A stretch of 64,000 nucleotides of DNA. Origin: Acanthosepion pharaonis (lineage: Eukaryota > Mollusca > Cephalopoda > Sepiida > Sepiidae). The stretch is taken from contig CAHIKZ030000582.1 in NCBI GenBank assembly GCA_903632075.3, positions 1,320,001 through 1,384,000 on the forward strand, read 5' to 3'. A program made the translations under genes and the position numbers. A model generated the notes under the pieces. The model did no database searches and had not been told where the DNA came from. It saw nothing but the letters and a program-made list of their open reading frames with translations. This document shows positions 12,416 to 24,053 of this stretch, in pieces (the first letter of the stretch is position 1; each line of letters starts with the position of its first letter).

Positions 12416-12849
12416 CGATAATAACATATGTAAATACATAACCATCATTATTTGGAATGGCATGGGTACCAGCTCCAGATGTTTTGATGCGAGATGGTTG
12501 GTCATATGATAATGAAATCAATAAATAATAATAATAAACAAAATTAATGACGTAAAATTCCTATGTTTGCAGCACTCAGAGAAGAGCGCGATTTCCGTAA
12601 AAGGAAGAGACGTAGGTGTTTAACAATGGTTTAAAATATTTCGAGAGTATGTCTGTTTTCGTCAAGATATGTTTAAAAATTGCATAAACGTATATAAATA
12701 TAAAAAGACAAGATTTGTACAAAGACTTGTATTTTTCTATTTTTCTATGCATATGCAAGTTTTAAACATAACTTGAAGACATACTACCGAAATATTGTTA
12801 AACATTTTTAAATAATGTTTTTTCTTTTTCTTTTCTTAAATCGCGCTAA

Positions 12850-12886
12850 GTGTTAATAATGATAATAATAATAATAATAATAATAT
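12850..12886. repeat. (AAT)n microsatellite
   Basis: About ten AAT/ATA units. Confidence 0.9.
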
Positions 12887-12924
12887 GACGAATGCAACTG
12901 AAAAACTTGAATCTGAGTCAATCT

Positions 12925-13610
12925 ATAAGTTGGTAAGTCAAATTTATCCGCTCTTTCGCGATAACATATCTTTAGATTTGTCACTCTGACTTCTGCTCAC
13001 GCATGTTTACAGTTGGTAATGTTTAATGGTAATGTTTACAGTTGGTAATGTTGTGGTCGCGTGACCAAAGTTTGAGCTTGATCGGGTGTGTTTTCTTGCT
13101 TCTGTTGCAGTGTAAACATGGCCGTTCTGCTCGTTGTGTGCACTGACGAGGAACAAAGAGAAGTTATCCGACTTCTCTGGTCGGGAAGCGTGTCAGTGTC
13201 TGAAATACATCGGAAGCATTCCCCGAAAGACGCCGACAATGCACTACTGCGTAGAAGTGCGTATGAGTGGTATGAGAAGTTCAAAACAGTAAAGAAGGAG
13301 CAGACCGCCCGTCAACCTTCACCACTGAAGAGAAGATTAAGCACGATGGATATGGCGAATCGGCTAGTTATCTTCGACGAGGTAGCATATTAAGTGCAGA
13401 TTTGGATCACTGCTTTTTGTTCTTCATTGGTGTACACTGCTAGCGGAGCGGCCATGTTTACACTCTAACAGCAGAGAAAAAAACTGGCGAAATCAAGATC
13501 AAACTTTGATCACATGACCATAATAGTATCAACTACGAGCATGCATGAGAAGAATGTAGTGTGGCACAAGTAAAGGCATTTTATACCCAAGTGCGGATAA
13601 GTTTTAACTT
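12925..13610. mobile_element. Fold-back mariner-like relic with very long inverted ends
   Basis: The left part (about 12925-13130) and the right part (about 13435-13610) are imperfect inverted copies of each other. Each contains, from outside in, TTATCCGC, an ACTTCTGCTC-like phrase, a GTTGRTAMT phrase, TGGTC..GTGA.CAAAGTTTGA, and AGTGTAAACATGGCCG. The left arm has a small internal duplication (GGTAATGTTTACAGTTGGTAA). Both arms carry the ATGGCCG that starts the transposase frame in the left arm, so the inverted ends run into coding sequence. This suggests an inverted duplication of the 5' end of a mariner element. Confidence 0.6.
13118..13393 (+). pseudogene. Mariner-like transposase, N-terminal fragment
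   Basis: A 92-codon frame from ATG 13118 reads MAVLLVVCTDEEQREVIRLL, then WSGSVSVSEIHRKHSP, then AYEWYEKFK. This is the first helix-turn-helix of a Mos1-type mariner transposase ('EEQR..IR.LW.....S..EIHRRL...YG......R.VYEW...FK'). The frame ends shortly after and the catalytic domain is absent. It lies entirely inside the fold-back element. Dead as a transposase. Confidence 0.65.
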
Positions 13611-13627
13611 ATTCTCCTATGATTATA

Positions 13628-13657
13628 TAAAAATCAAAGTCCCCCCTCTCTCTCTCT

Positions 13658-13709
<52 letters not shown>
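13628..13709. repeat. (CT)n-(TA)n microsatellite
   Basis: CT run then TA run from about 13660. Confidence 0.95.
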
Positions 13710-13711
<2 letters not shown>

Positions 13712-14505
13712 CATGGTATACATGGAGTTTCAATATCAATTTACCATTGGTTAAAATTGCGATATTAACAGGCCATATAGTAACTAATACAGCCACAAAT
13801 TGTCACAATTTGCTGAAAAAAGATGACCAATTTGACGTACATGGATGACATTAATTTTTTTTTCAAAATGTATTGAAAAAACGCATTAAATTCAAATATG
13901 TAATAGGACTAGAATTGGGCATTGAGAAAAGTTTTACGCACTTTGGAACACTATAGATTTTGCCTCTTCAGTTTAATCGGTATTCTTTTAATATTCTCTC
14001 TCTTTCTCTCTAGTCTTTTCCTTCATCCATATCACACTACTTATTCATCTTAAATATCTTATAAATGTCCCTCTACCTTAAGTGGCTCTCGAGCCTTGAA
14101 TTTCGTGACAATTAGGATGAAATGATATTTAAAAAGAAACTGAGAGAAGCTCCGAAGCATATGCGAAAGAAAAAGAAAATCAAACGGCTATAAATAAGCC
14201 GCTGTACATTCCCCCGCGAGACCTGTCGAGAGGCGATGTGTTGAAAGAAAATAAGAAAGAGGCGGCTTCAGCATTGACGATTCTGAAGACTGCCCATTCA
14301 AAGAAGTCGAATGAGCAGACAATACAAAAAAGTGCAAAACTACTGTAAAAATAAAAAAAAGCAAACTAAAAAAAATATCTACGAAGCAAAACTCAAAAAT
14401 ACTAAGAAAAATATTATCTAGACTAACCTAAAAGCAAATCATGGCATGTCAGATAAATCATTATATAGAGGCCAAAATCGATAAAACACGGGAGACGAGT
14501 TAATT
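13710..14505. other. Non-coding DNA, nothing recognised
   Basis: No family features. A-rich stretch near 14330-14420. Confidence 0.4.
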
Positions 14506-14509
14506 TAAA

Positions 14510-14552
<43 letters not shown>

Positions 14553-14618
14553 CCTGATCCGCCAATCATTCATTTATTTAAGCTCGCCAGAAGGGTTGTA
14601 CATTGCCTGCCTCTCTCT

Positions 14619-14653
<35 letters not shown>
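14506..14653. repeat. (CT)n and (TG)n microsatellites
   Basis: CT-rich run at 14509-14549, then CT followed by TG at about 14608-14653. Confidence 0.93.
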
Positions 14654-14655
<2 letters not shown>

Positions 14656-14699
14656 GAGATATTGAACGAAGCAAACAACAACGACTACGCGAGTACAGA

Positions 14700-14890
14700 A
14701 AATTAGCTGAGAAAGAATTTGTGACTAGACACGGCTGTACGCAGAAAGTTATCGTGAGATAAGTTTGCATGCGACAGAGTATTGACCATACAGTCAGTTT
14801 ATTTAAAGATTGATTCGTTTTTACGGCTTGTCAACCCTTTGCAGGTTATTTAAATTCAGAAAATATTTTTAGAATGTAAGATTTTTTTAG
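14700..14890 (-). mobile_element. SINE tail fragment
   Basis: This segment (GATTGATTCGTTTTTACGG, then TTTGCAGGTTATTTAAAT, then AGAAAATATT) is a diverged copy of the left part of the 5S-derived SINE at 15480-15925, and shorter matches occur at about 59000 and 63300. It lacks a promoter head. Confidence 0.6.
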
Positions 14891-15062
14891 ATACTATGTT
14901 GTTGCTATATTCGTAATAAGTTTTGTTGAGTGCTGGTTTAAAGGACCTCGAGAGTTTGAAGTACTTTTTTTAATTATATTCTTGGTGTAGTATATTGATG
15001 TTGTCACCAAGTATTCTCATGTAATATGAAGGTGGATAGGAATGTGTGTTTAGATGTTTAGA

Positions 15063-15362
15063 TGTTGTACGGTGGAGCAATGGATAGCGGTTCGGTTTGA
15101 GGACTCGGAGAGCCGAGTTCGAATTCCAGTTCGAATCTATTTACATTCACTTACATGCTAATACCCTTGCGAAATGTATGAACCCTCTTCTTCTCCATCC
15201 CCAACGGCTATGCGTAAGTAACAGGACAGACCGGGTTCTATAGCCTTTGATGTCAACTTGTCTACCGTAGAAAGTAATGGCAACCTACTGCGGGAAAAAT
15301 GTATCGAAAGATACATGATCGCCTAAGCGTGTATCACGCATGACACAAAACTGACTGACAGT
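15063..15362 (+). mobile_element. tRNA-derived SINE, nearly full length
   Basis: GGTGGAGCAATGGATAGCGG (A-box region) and GAGTTCGAATTCC (B-box region) about 33 bp apart form a tRNA-like head. The body follows (ACATTCACTTACATGCTAAT, then ACAGGACAGACCGGGTTCTA) to a tail with GATCGCCTAAGCGTGTATCA. A well-matched minus-strand copy lies at 52345-52645. The body is shared in part with the 5S-headed SINEs, which recalls the conserved central domain described for cephalopod SINEs. Confidence 0.8.
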
Positions 15363-15479
15363 ATGAGTTATATCTGACAAATTTAGTGTAAGACGTCTTG
15401 CTAAGATTGTGGTCATCAAATCAACATATGCACTTACTTTTTTGTTAAATACAATCTCCCAAAACTGGATCAGAAAGAA

Positions 15480-15925
15480 TTTATCACTAGTCCTAACTAT
15501 GCGCAGAAAGTGATCCTGAGATAGGTTTGCAAACCACTATACAGTCAACTTATTTATTGATTAATTCGTTTTTTACGGTTTGTCAATCTTTTGCAGGTTA
15601 TTTAAAGCCAGAAAATATTTTAAAATATAAGATTTTTTAGATACTACTAATTTAGCGATAAAATCTCACTAATTAACCCATAGCGGGGGCATTAGATGAG
15701 ATGGATTCATAATTCTCCCAACGGTATTTACGTGTAAGGGAATATAACGAAGCCAACTGGAATCGGAACACAGCTCTCCGATTAACCATGCCTTGCTTGT
15801 AATTTCCAAGCGGTCACCCATCTAGTTATATTTCCAGGGTCCAGGTTGCTTAACTTCTATGATAGTGCGGGAACCGGTGTATCTACGTTATGTAGCTATA
15901 AGCCCATACTGTCCAGTGATAGATG
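15480..15925 (-). mobile_element. 5S-rRNA-derived SINE
   Basis: On the plus strand, CCAAGCGGTCACCCATCTAG and TTGCTTAACTTCTATGAT, ending near 15910, match the reverse complement of 5S rRNA (AGGCGGTCTCCCATCC ... CTGCTTAGCTTCCGAGAT). The promoter head is therefore at the right and the SINE reads leftward. The body and a long tail extend to about 15480. Copies lie at 58995-59355 and 63290-63660 in the same orientation. Confidence 0.75.
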
Positions 15926-17465
15926 TACGGACCAGAACCTCTCATACACAAGAACACATAAAATTTTACTCAAATTTGAGATTCAAACGGGTGACTAAAT
16001 ATATGTCTGAAGACTGAACACAGATATCATAAATAAAGCAAATTTAAATATCCCAAATATTGAATCTCGTCGATTCTTACGTCGATCCTAGAGTAAATGT
16101 GAGAAGATAAATATCGTGACATTTCCAGGGAGGTGACGAAAATGTGGAATATGAAGGTGACAGCCTGTCGTTATCGACGTCTTGGAAATTTACCATAAAG
16201 CATAGACAAAATGTCGGTGAACTTGTTAATTAGAGTAAGAATCGGAACCATCCACACGATAGCAATAATTTAAATTGTAGAGAGAATAAGAAAAGTGCTA
16301 CGTAATCAAGAAGACTGCTTTAACTTAATTTTCTGAATAAGCCATCTGTTAGTACAGGTGCAAATATTCAATGATTGAATAAAAAATGTCTGACTTTCTA
16401 CAAGAACATAAGGGCTTCTTTTTATTATTCAAATTAAAACATCTTGCTCAGTCAAGATGAGAAATATTTTCAGTTAGATTACCACAGATAAAATAAAAAT
16501 AGCAAAAACGTGACATATATCTTGACCCTCACGGACTTTATATGAGAACAAAGATAATATGAAAGCAGAACGAAAACCTCGTACCATTATTGCCAGTTTT
16601 CTTATGGCCGTCGTGAAAGTAGAGGAAGCGTAAATACAAGGAAGAATTGACATGATCTAGAGATCAACACTAACAGAATTATCTACGATACTGTGCAAAA
16701 CTTTGGAATGGCTTGCTGACCAGATAATCTATAACAATATCGATTATGAAGTTTCCATTTATAGATGTGGGGGTGATTAAACTTTCGCAACACCACCAAG
16801 AAGCCCTTAATAAAGGGAATTCTGGTGTTGGATCATTTAATTAGATTGGTGAAAGAAAGATGGACCGATAATTTTTCAGTAGCCCTTGAGCACTAAATAT
16901 AATAATCATAGCAATGAGAATATCAAGGGTTAGACATGTACACAATTTATTTGAAATTAAAGAAGGAAAGAAAAATAATTTAAAAATAGACTTTTTCTTC
17001 AGGCACACTTTTAGAAATATACTGCTAAAGGCAATAACCATAAAAAAATTATTCATGACAAATTTATAATCAATCCTTCAAATATTCTAGAATTCAACCA
17101 TAACATATTGTAACATTTTATTAATATATTCGACTGGTTCTTTGATTAGAGAAAATCATATTATTATGTCATATGTTTGAATTGTAGTAATGGCTGTAAG
17201 GCGAGTAATTTTGTTTACTTAAAACAAAAAAACTTTTTCGTCTTCTATGGCCCTCCACAATTTCCTGTCATTTGTAGCACTTAATTAATTTTGTCTTTGT
17301 GTTCTCTCCCCTAAATCATGTTCCGCCATCCATTTGCACAAGCCTGCTAGGTAGGATACGTGTTTTCCTCTGTCCAACTTGCATTCAATCTGTTCTATGA
17401 GTAACAAATTGTCCCTCTTTTCTCATTATCTACCCTAGAATAGGGAACAGTTGGCAATAAAATAG
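15926..17465. other. Non-coding DNA, nothing recognised
   Basis: No gene or repeat family supported. ACAATTTCCTGTCATTTGTA near 17257 recurs near 56230, so part of this region belongs to an unidentified dispersed repeat. Confidence 0.4.
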
Positions 17466-17571
17466 GTTAAACCAAAATTTCAGATTGTTGGAATATAATA
17501 AAGAATATTTAACCACGAAGAGCGAAATATAATTTCCGACATTATGAGAAGGCAATGTAATGGAATGAGAT
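17466..17571 (+). repeat. Degenerate direct repeat, left copy, flanking mariner
   Basis: AGGTTAAACC, GATTGTTGGAATAT, ATAATTTCCGACATTATGAG in order. These match a right copy at 18876-18985 (CCTAACCTAAG, GATTATTGGAGAATAT, ATAATTTCCTGCATTATGAG). About 70 percent similar by eye. Confidence 0.55.
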
Positions 17572-17575
17572 TCTA

Positions 17576-18861
17576 TCAGGTAATCCCATAAGTTCTGTCC
17601 GAATTTTAACTTTTTGTTAAAATGAACGAAATTTAAAGAGTATTTTATAATGTCTAATGGAGCTGAATATTATTTCTATGTCTAGATGCATTTAAACTGA
17701 TCAAATTTTATTTCAGAGAACAATAAAATAAAATTTTGTTTGATTAAAACCCTGCTAACATGAAAGTACCCAAGAATCATTTGAGGCACATAATACTTTA
17801 TGAGTTGAAGAAAAGAAACTCAGCAGCCGAAGCGGCTAGAAACATTCACTCAGTTTATGGAGAGGAATGTGCGAATGAAAGAACTTGCAGAAGACGGTTT
17901 GCAAAATTCAGAGGTGGAGATTTCACCTTTGAAGATGAAGATCAAACCGGACGTCCAGTTGAGTTTCATAAAAAGCTTCTTGAAGCAGCCCTTGAAGAAG
18001 ATCCTGCTTTATCAGTTGAGGAATTGGCAGTGGTTATCAGTTCAAACCATACAACTGTTCATCGTCATCTTCAACAACTTGGAAAATTTCCTAAACTTGG
18101 AAAATGGGTGCCTCATGAATTGTCTGAAAACAACTTCAAATCCCGTGTTGACATCTGCCCTTCTCTCCATTCTCGCCAACTTGTTTCAACTTTTCTGGAT
18201 AGACTTGTGACTGGCGACTAAAAATGGATCTTTTATGGAAATGTTAAGCGTCGTAGACAGTGGCTTGGTAAAGGAGAAGGACCCCAGCCACAGCCGAGAA
18301 GGGAACTTCATGGGCAAAAGGTTCTTCTTTCAATCTGGTGGGATCGCCAAGGAATAATCCACTTTGAATTCTTACCACCTAATGCAACAATTAATGCTCA
18401 GATATACTGTCAGCAATTAGAGCGTTTGAAGCAAGCATTGAGGTAAAAAAAGCTGCTCTAGTGAATCGAAAAAAGGAGATGTTTCATCAGGACAATGCGC
18501 GACCCCACACAGCAAGAATCACGTCACAAAAGATCGAAGAACTTGGTTGGGAGAAAATTCCTTATCCAGCTCATTCTCCCGATCTTGCTCATTCAGACTA
18601 TCATTTGTTTCGTAGCTTACAGAATCATATGGAAGAAACAGCTTTTTTAACACAGGAAGAGGTTAAAACTGACATTTGTGAGTTCTTCGAATCAAAGCCA
18701 AAAGAATTTTACAGTAATGGAATTAGTAAGCTTGTTAATAGATGGAAGGAAGTCATAGATAATCAGGGAAAATCATTTTTGATTGAATCTGTAATTAAAT
18801 GTAACATTTTGTCACTTTTTTCTTTATTCAAAATTCGGACAGAACTTATTGGATGACCTGA
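17576..18861 (+). mobile_element. Mariner (Tc1/mariner) element with both ends
   Basis: The 34-bp terminal inverted repeats start TCAGGT and contain CATAAGTTCTGTCCGAATTT on the left and AATAAGTTCTGTCCGAATTT on the right arm, with 3 mismatches over 34 positions. They are flanked by TA on both sides (17574-17575 and 18862-18863), the mariner target duplication. Length is 1286 bp, usual for the family. It encodes one transposase broken by one stop and one frameshift, so it is a recently inactivated or lightly decayed copy. Confidence 0.93.
17760..18856 (+). pseudogene. Mariner transposase (DD34D type), one stop and one frameshift
   Basis: It would cut and paste the element at TA sites. The N-terminal helix-turn-helix region (HIILYELKKRNSAAEAARNI) and WVPHELSENN link resemble the Hsmar1/SETMAR-like group. 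The first catalytic Asp is in FLDRLVTGD. The next codon, Glu in the family, is TAA (18219-18221), after which KWIFYGNVKRRRQWL continues in frame. A frameshift falls at a 7-A run (18445-18451) next to another TAA. In the new frame come MFHQDNARPHTA (second Asp) and PAHSPDLAHSDYHLF (third Asp), so all catalytic residues survive. Start chosen at the ATG 17760, giving the usual family N-terminus. Confidence 0.92.
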
Positions 18862-18875
18862 TAGAAGCAAAATTA

Positions 18876-18985
18876 AACCCTAACCTAAGATTATTGGAGA
18901 ATATTTTTAAACATTATTCAACTACCGGGACGTAATATAATTTCCTGCATTATGAGATGATAGCGTGGTAGTATATAATAGCGGC
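18876..18985 (+). repeat. Degenerate direct repeat, right copy, flanking mariner
   Basis: Partner of 17466-17571. The mariner lies between the two copies but its TA duplication shows it inserted independently of them. Confidence 0.5.
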
Positions 18986-19670
18986 TCCGGAAAAGAGTTA
19001 AGGAGGAAAATAATATTTAATCTGCTAAAAGTGAAAAAGAAAGAAAATATTCTAGATTTTACATAAAAGTGACGACTTATAAAGTCATATAGACGAGTAA
19101 ATGATATGATAATATAGTTCGTTTGTCGTAACTTCATGATGAAAATGAAATAAGGATTCAATAATTGCCAGTACTCACAGATGCATAAAACAAAATTAAA
19201 GATAAAATTCAAAACTTTATAAAACGTTATATTTCGATGCTTTGAATTTGTCAAAATAAAGTAATTTGGGCATTATTAACAATTCATTTGGGCAAAATAA
19301 TGTTGCATCTTATTCTCCGAGGAACACAATGAGAAAAATTTTATAACAGGAATTATATTGATTTTTTACAGCATTTAGGCAATCACGCTTTTAAACCATT
19401 GAGTTTTTTAGTCTTTCTGAAATAATTAAAATATTTTCTGCTTTTTCAGATGCAAAGTACTTTGGCGATCAATAGATTAGAATACATTTGTTTAATCCAG
19501 ACTGTCAGTGCAGTTATTTTTCATTTATTTTCGTCATTGATTGATTTGATATATAATATATTTGCATTTTGTTCTTTTGAGCTGGGAATAACTTTGTCAT
19601 AATTCATTTTTGAATACCTCCATTGATTGCAGTCAAATACAGAATCTCGTGAACAATATAAAAATAAAAG
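18986..19670. other. Non-coding DNA, nothing recognised
   Basis: AT-rich, no feature supported. Confidence 0.4.
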
Positions 19671-19673
19671 AAA

Positions 19674-19675
<2 letters not shown>

Positions 19676-19708
<33 letters not shown>

Positions 19709-19828
19709 ATACATAAATAAAGAACACATTTAGTAAAATATTTTACAGAAATTATATAGAAAGTCTGAAATAATAAGTAATACGTATAGGTATTGATAAA
19801 AACTGTACATACATACACACATATATAT

Positions 19829-19910
<82 letters not shown>

Positions 19911-20076
19911 TTTATTTGTGTTTATATTAGTCCTTATCTATCAATCTAATTTGGAATATTCATATTTATATATCCATCTCAGTAATTTATTTTACTATTT
20001 ATTTTACTATTTATTTTATATCTATGTATGTATGTATGTATGTATGTATGTATGTATCTATCTATCTATCTATCTA
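19676..20076. repeat. Microsatellite cluster (CA, TA, TATG, TATC)
   Basis: CA-TA run at 19676-19710, another CA-TA run at about 19815-19904, TATG units at 20024-20057 and TATC units at 20057-20076, with short unique sequence between. Confidence 0.93.
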
Positions 20077-20188
20077 AGAATATTTATTTCCACTTATTTT
20101 TATTCATTATATAAAACTTCCTGAAATGAAAATTCTTTCGCCACTATTTTTCTCTTTCTCCTTTACTTTTTCCTTATTTCTTTCTTTC

Positions 20189-20385
20189 TGTATTCCATTG
20201 AATGAAGATAACACATTCATGAAATATAATGACACTTGAAATCAATGCAATCTTACCGAATTCTATAGTAAGGATATAAGTCACGTTCCCGGCTCGCCTT
20301 CTTCTGACGATTCTCGGCCCCAGTATGATTGCTGTTTCGACGAGTCCAAGTCATATTCTGGAGAGGTGTGCTCATATGCACAACA
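20189..20385 (-). repeat. Left LTR (3' LTR of the element)
   Basis: Shares TTCCATTGAATG, AGATAACACA, GTAAGGATATAAG-like and GAGTCCAA phrases with the right repeat. Begins TG and ends CAACA. About 197 bp. A short deletion near the start relative to the right LTR. Confidence 0.75.
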
Positions 20386-21199
20386 CCACCCAATTTAAAT
20401 ATGTGATATTTTAGTCGATACATTTTCCGACATGAGTCCACTTCCAACGTTTCAGTCTGATTACGTTTTCGCTTACTCTGTCATAGTATAGTAATAGTAG
20501 TTTTAGCAATAGGGACTTCATAGGTATCGCAAAATATGTCTATCGGTGTGTTAAATTGTCCTGGTTGCTTATTCTGTACACATCTTGAACATAATTGATT
20601 CATGTATCTTCTGTGTTAAAATCGTCCACCTTCGACAATGTACATCATACTACTAAGGCAACGAATAGTTTTTCGTTTCAAAAGCCTGGTGTCTAACTGT
20701 ATGTCTTAAATGGAGTAAAACTGAAAGTACGCCTAGCAACAATAATATAGCATTTTCTATTTGTGATGAAGTACTTCTGTACGCGGAAAGAGTAGTAATT
20801 TCGTTCTCATTACAAAAAGATTTTGAAATAATTCCACGTAGGACGTCTGGGAATATACATAGTTTTTTTAAAAAAAACTGTATCATTTTAGAATGAATTT
20901 TGATATTGTCTATTGTGACCAGCAATTTCTTATGTGTTAGACACCAGGATTTTAATTTCGTTTTTGGATTCCTGCGAAGCAATTATAGCATCTTCAAAAT
21001 CTTCTATATCTGATATTCTGATATCAATATCGACAAGCCATCTGCGTGTTCCAACTTTTGGTAATAGAAATTCTACCTTGAAAGTATAGGTCAATAAAAT
21101 CGTAGCCCAGTGCTTTAATCTCTTTGCAGTATGCCTGGTAACCCATTTCTTAGAATAAAATATATTTAATCAGTTAGCAGTATGAATTTTCTTCCGCAT

Positions 21200-23600
21200 A
21201 TCATCCTATGAAATTTCATTATAGCAAAAGTCATAGCAAGCGCTTCTTTTCAATTTGACTGTATTTGTCAAACTTCCTGAAGCATGGGCAACTCCTTTCA
21301 CTATACCATCCTCGAATGTATGGCCCATTACCTTTCCCGTGTCGTATTCGCTCGCGTTCGAAGCTACTATTATCTGTAGCTGCGTGTCGTAATGTATCGG
21401 CGATAACTGGGAAATTAATATTATTTTTTAATCCCACCAAAAGCTTTTTGACATTCTGCTGACCAATTTCATTTCGTAACCTTCTTAAGTAAATTATTCA
21501 GAGATGCTCGCAATTTTTACATATCTGTCACATAAATATTGTAATAATTTGTTGGTCGAGATATATCTTTAAATGCATTTACTCTAGCGGAATCTGGTCT
21601 TCTTCATTTTCCATCGATTATCTAACCTAAATATTTAATCTTATGCATAAAGAACTGACATTTATGTTCACTGAGTTAGAAAGCGTAATCATGCATACTC
21701 TGAGATACTGAATCAATTTTACATGCTGTATGTAGATCTGTGACGCTTTCAATAAGTATATCATACATGTAAGCGACTGCACCGTCTAGTCCAGCCAACA
21801 ACGTATCCATTATTTGCTAGAAAATAACTGGGGCTACTTTTAAGCCGAATCATAATATTTAAAACTTGTAAATTCCTTTATGTGTATTGATAGTCAAATA
21901 ATACTGACATTCCTCATCGACTTCGATTTGAAGATATACCTCAGACAGTTCATGTTTTTAAAGAAAGATACCACCATTTAATTTAGCAAATATATCCTCT
22001 GGAGATAGGGGATATACATGTGGTAGGGAGAAGTCATTCAACCCGATAAAAAATTCTGCACATAGACGAATTTTAATTCCTTAAAATATCTACCGCATGC
22101 GTAGACCATTCCGAATAATCTATTTTATAAATAACTCCGCGGTTTTCTAACCTATCAAGTTCAGTGATAATAGACTCCATCGCAGAAAGTGTATCTTTCT
22201 TTTAGGATTAAAAACTGTTATCACATTTTCTATTAATATGAAAAATATTTTCGACTTTGTACATTTCCCCAATTCCTCTGAGAAAATATTCGTGAATTTA
22301 TTTTTTTTTAGTTTACCCAGTGTTTCTTTAGCTGTAATCTTTCTCTCTGACGAACAAATAATTTTTCCAGAGAATGAATTTATCGGCCAATTCCATAGTT
22401 CAAATAATTCTAGCTAATCGACGTCTAATAAGTTCGAGTTGGAATTTTTTAATATGTACTGCTTTTTTAGTTTTAGTCGCAAGAACGATGTTACACGTAA
22501 TTTTCCCAAGAAAAAATTATTTTTTTGCCCGATATTCCTCTTGCAACTTTGTCGTTTTTTTTTTTTTTTTTTTTTTTAAGTTAGGCTTGCCAATTCTATT
22601 CCAAGTTTTTCATCAATAATTGTAATATCGCTACTCGTGTCCAATTCAAATCTCACAGTAGTGTTATTCATTTTTAATCTCACGAAGTTTCTGTTATTTG
22701 AACTTATTTTCAGCTGGTAGCAATACATTCAACTCGTTAATTTGTGTATTTCTGTATTTGTATTTCTCTTGATTTTCAACATGCAGCTACTTCGTTTGTG
22801 ACCTGTTCTTCCAGAATTAAATTTTTTTTGGTTTTAAAAGGAGGGTCCTTTGCGAAATAAAGCCTACCACAGTCAAAGCATGGCTTAAATTTGGCAGTAT
22901 TTTTATTTCAATTTTTATTCTTTTGGCCCTGTTCTCCTTTTCCGAAATACTTGTAATTCCGATGTGCCATTTTCTTCGTTTTTACGCTGTATCTTGACTT
23001 AAATTGACAGTTTTTGCATCCTTCAGCAAGAGTCTGTATCGTTAACTTTGAATCATGTTCAAATTTTGAAAGGATTGGAGATTGTATTTCCGCATCATTA
23101 CGAAGATTAACAGACCTTTAACAAATATTAGACATTTAGAATTGTCTGTTCGTCCAGTTTAAATATTTCACACTCACGCTTTAACAGCATATGTGGCAAA
23201 AATTTTATCTTTGTTCTTAGTAAGGTTCATGCATCACCAACGTTTATAAAAAAAAAAATCATTCTTTTCACCATAATTTTGATAATATATGACACTTTTT
23301 CAGGACTATTCGGCAAAATTAAATTCAGATATTTTTCATGTTCAGTGGGGCACAATTTTGTTAACAGAATACATACTTTCTTTGCGTTTGACCATCATTG
23401 ACATTCTTTTCTTAAAATGATATGGTACCTTATGATGTAGGATACGAATGTAATATTTTCTCCTGGGATATAATTGAATTCACTAATTGAGTTAGCGACT
23501 GAGTCCAGCGAAAATTGAAATTGACGCATTGTCAGTTCGATGCTTTTCAGGATTGCCTTCAGCTGTTCTCGATATTCAATCCGTTGCATCTATTGTAACA
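21200..23600 (-). pseudogene. Gypsy gag-pol remnant
   Basis: Read on the minus strand. Near 23400-23590, LDSVANSISEFNYIPGENIT resembles the gag N-terminal domain (DUF7083-like) of K02A2.6-type Gypsy elements. Near 22860-22890, CFDCGRLYFAKDPPF is a damaged zinc knuckle. Near 22610-22680, VRFELDTSSDITIIDEKLG contains the aspartic protease motif, with DTSS instead of DTGS. Near 22100-22160, RLENRGVIYKIDYSEWSTHA begins the reverse transcriptase. Near 21757-21775 the catalytic YLDDI box reads YMYDI, so one catalytic Asp is lost. Near 21230-21430, LKNNINFPVIADTLRHAATD and VAHASGSLTN belong to RNase H. Stops and frame changes throughout. Confidence 0.8.
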
Positions 23601-23869
23601 GTTGCTGAATAATTATCGTCTATTTTTCAATAGTGCATTATTTACGTACAAGTAGACATTAACTAGTAAATTTATTTTCCTAATAGCAATAAGCCATACA
23701 TATTTGAAAGTCATCAACTTCCGTGTCGCTCTATGAATATACACGAACACCACAAAAAGTTTTTCCGAGAATTTTGAAACTTCTTTGCAAAAAAACATTT
23801 TTCTTCTCTCGCTAAGATATTTTTGTTTAGCGAGGGAATAAAAAAAATTATTTCGTGTGAATTCGAATT

Positions 23870-23879
23870 CTCGTCGCCA
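23870..23879 (-). other. Gypsy primer-binding site
   Basis: Minus strand TGGCGACGAG sits one base inside the right LTR edge. It is complementary to the 3' end (CTCGTCGCCA) of animal serine tRNA of the GCU type, from my knowledge of that tRNA. Confidence 0.6.
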
Positions 23880-23880
23880 T

Positions 23881-24053
23881 TGTTAAGTCTTCATTCCATT
23901 GAATGGAGATAACACAATCATGAAATTACTTAATTCTGCAGTAAAGATATAAGGCTCGCTCATGTCTAGCTCTTTGTTGAATGTTCTCAGCGTCAGTTTA
24001 TATCTGATCGAGTCCAATTCATAATCTGGAGATGTGTGTTCACCTCCACAACA
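23881..24053 (-). repeat. Right LTR (5' LTR of the element)
   Basis: Direct-repeat partner of 20189-20385, about 173 bp, starting TG and ending CA. The CA/CT microsatellite begins immediately beyond it. Confidence 0.75.

Larger units (their letters stand above)
20189..24053 (-). mobile_element. Gypsy LTR retrotransposon, decayed, no integrase seen
   Basis: Two direct repeats (20189-20385 and 23881-24053) bound a minus-strand reading order gag, protease, reverse transcriptase, RNase H. Each repeat starts TG and ends CA. Next to the right repeat lies a primer-binding site, and next to the left one a purine-rich stretch (TTGGGTGG on the minus strand). RNase H is recognisable down to about 21230, and only about 850 bp remain before the left LTR, with no HHCC or DDE integrase motif, so that part is deleted or unrecognisable. 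At 3.9 kb it is shorter than a full Gypsy. No clear target duplication remains. Confidence 0.82.
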
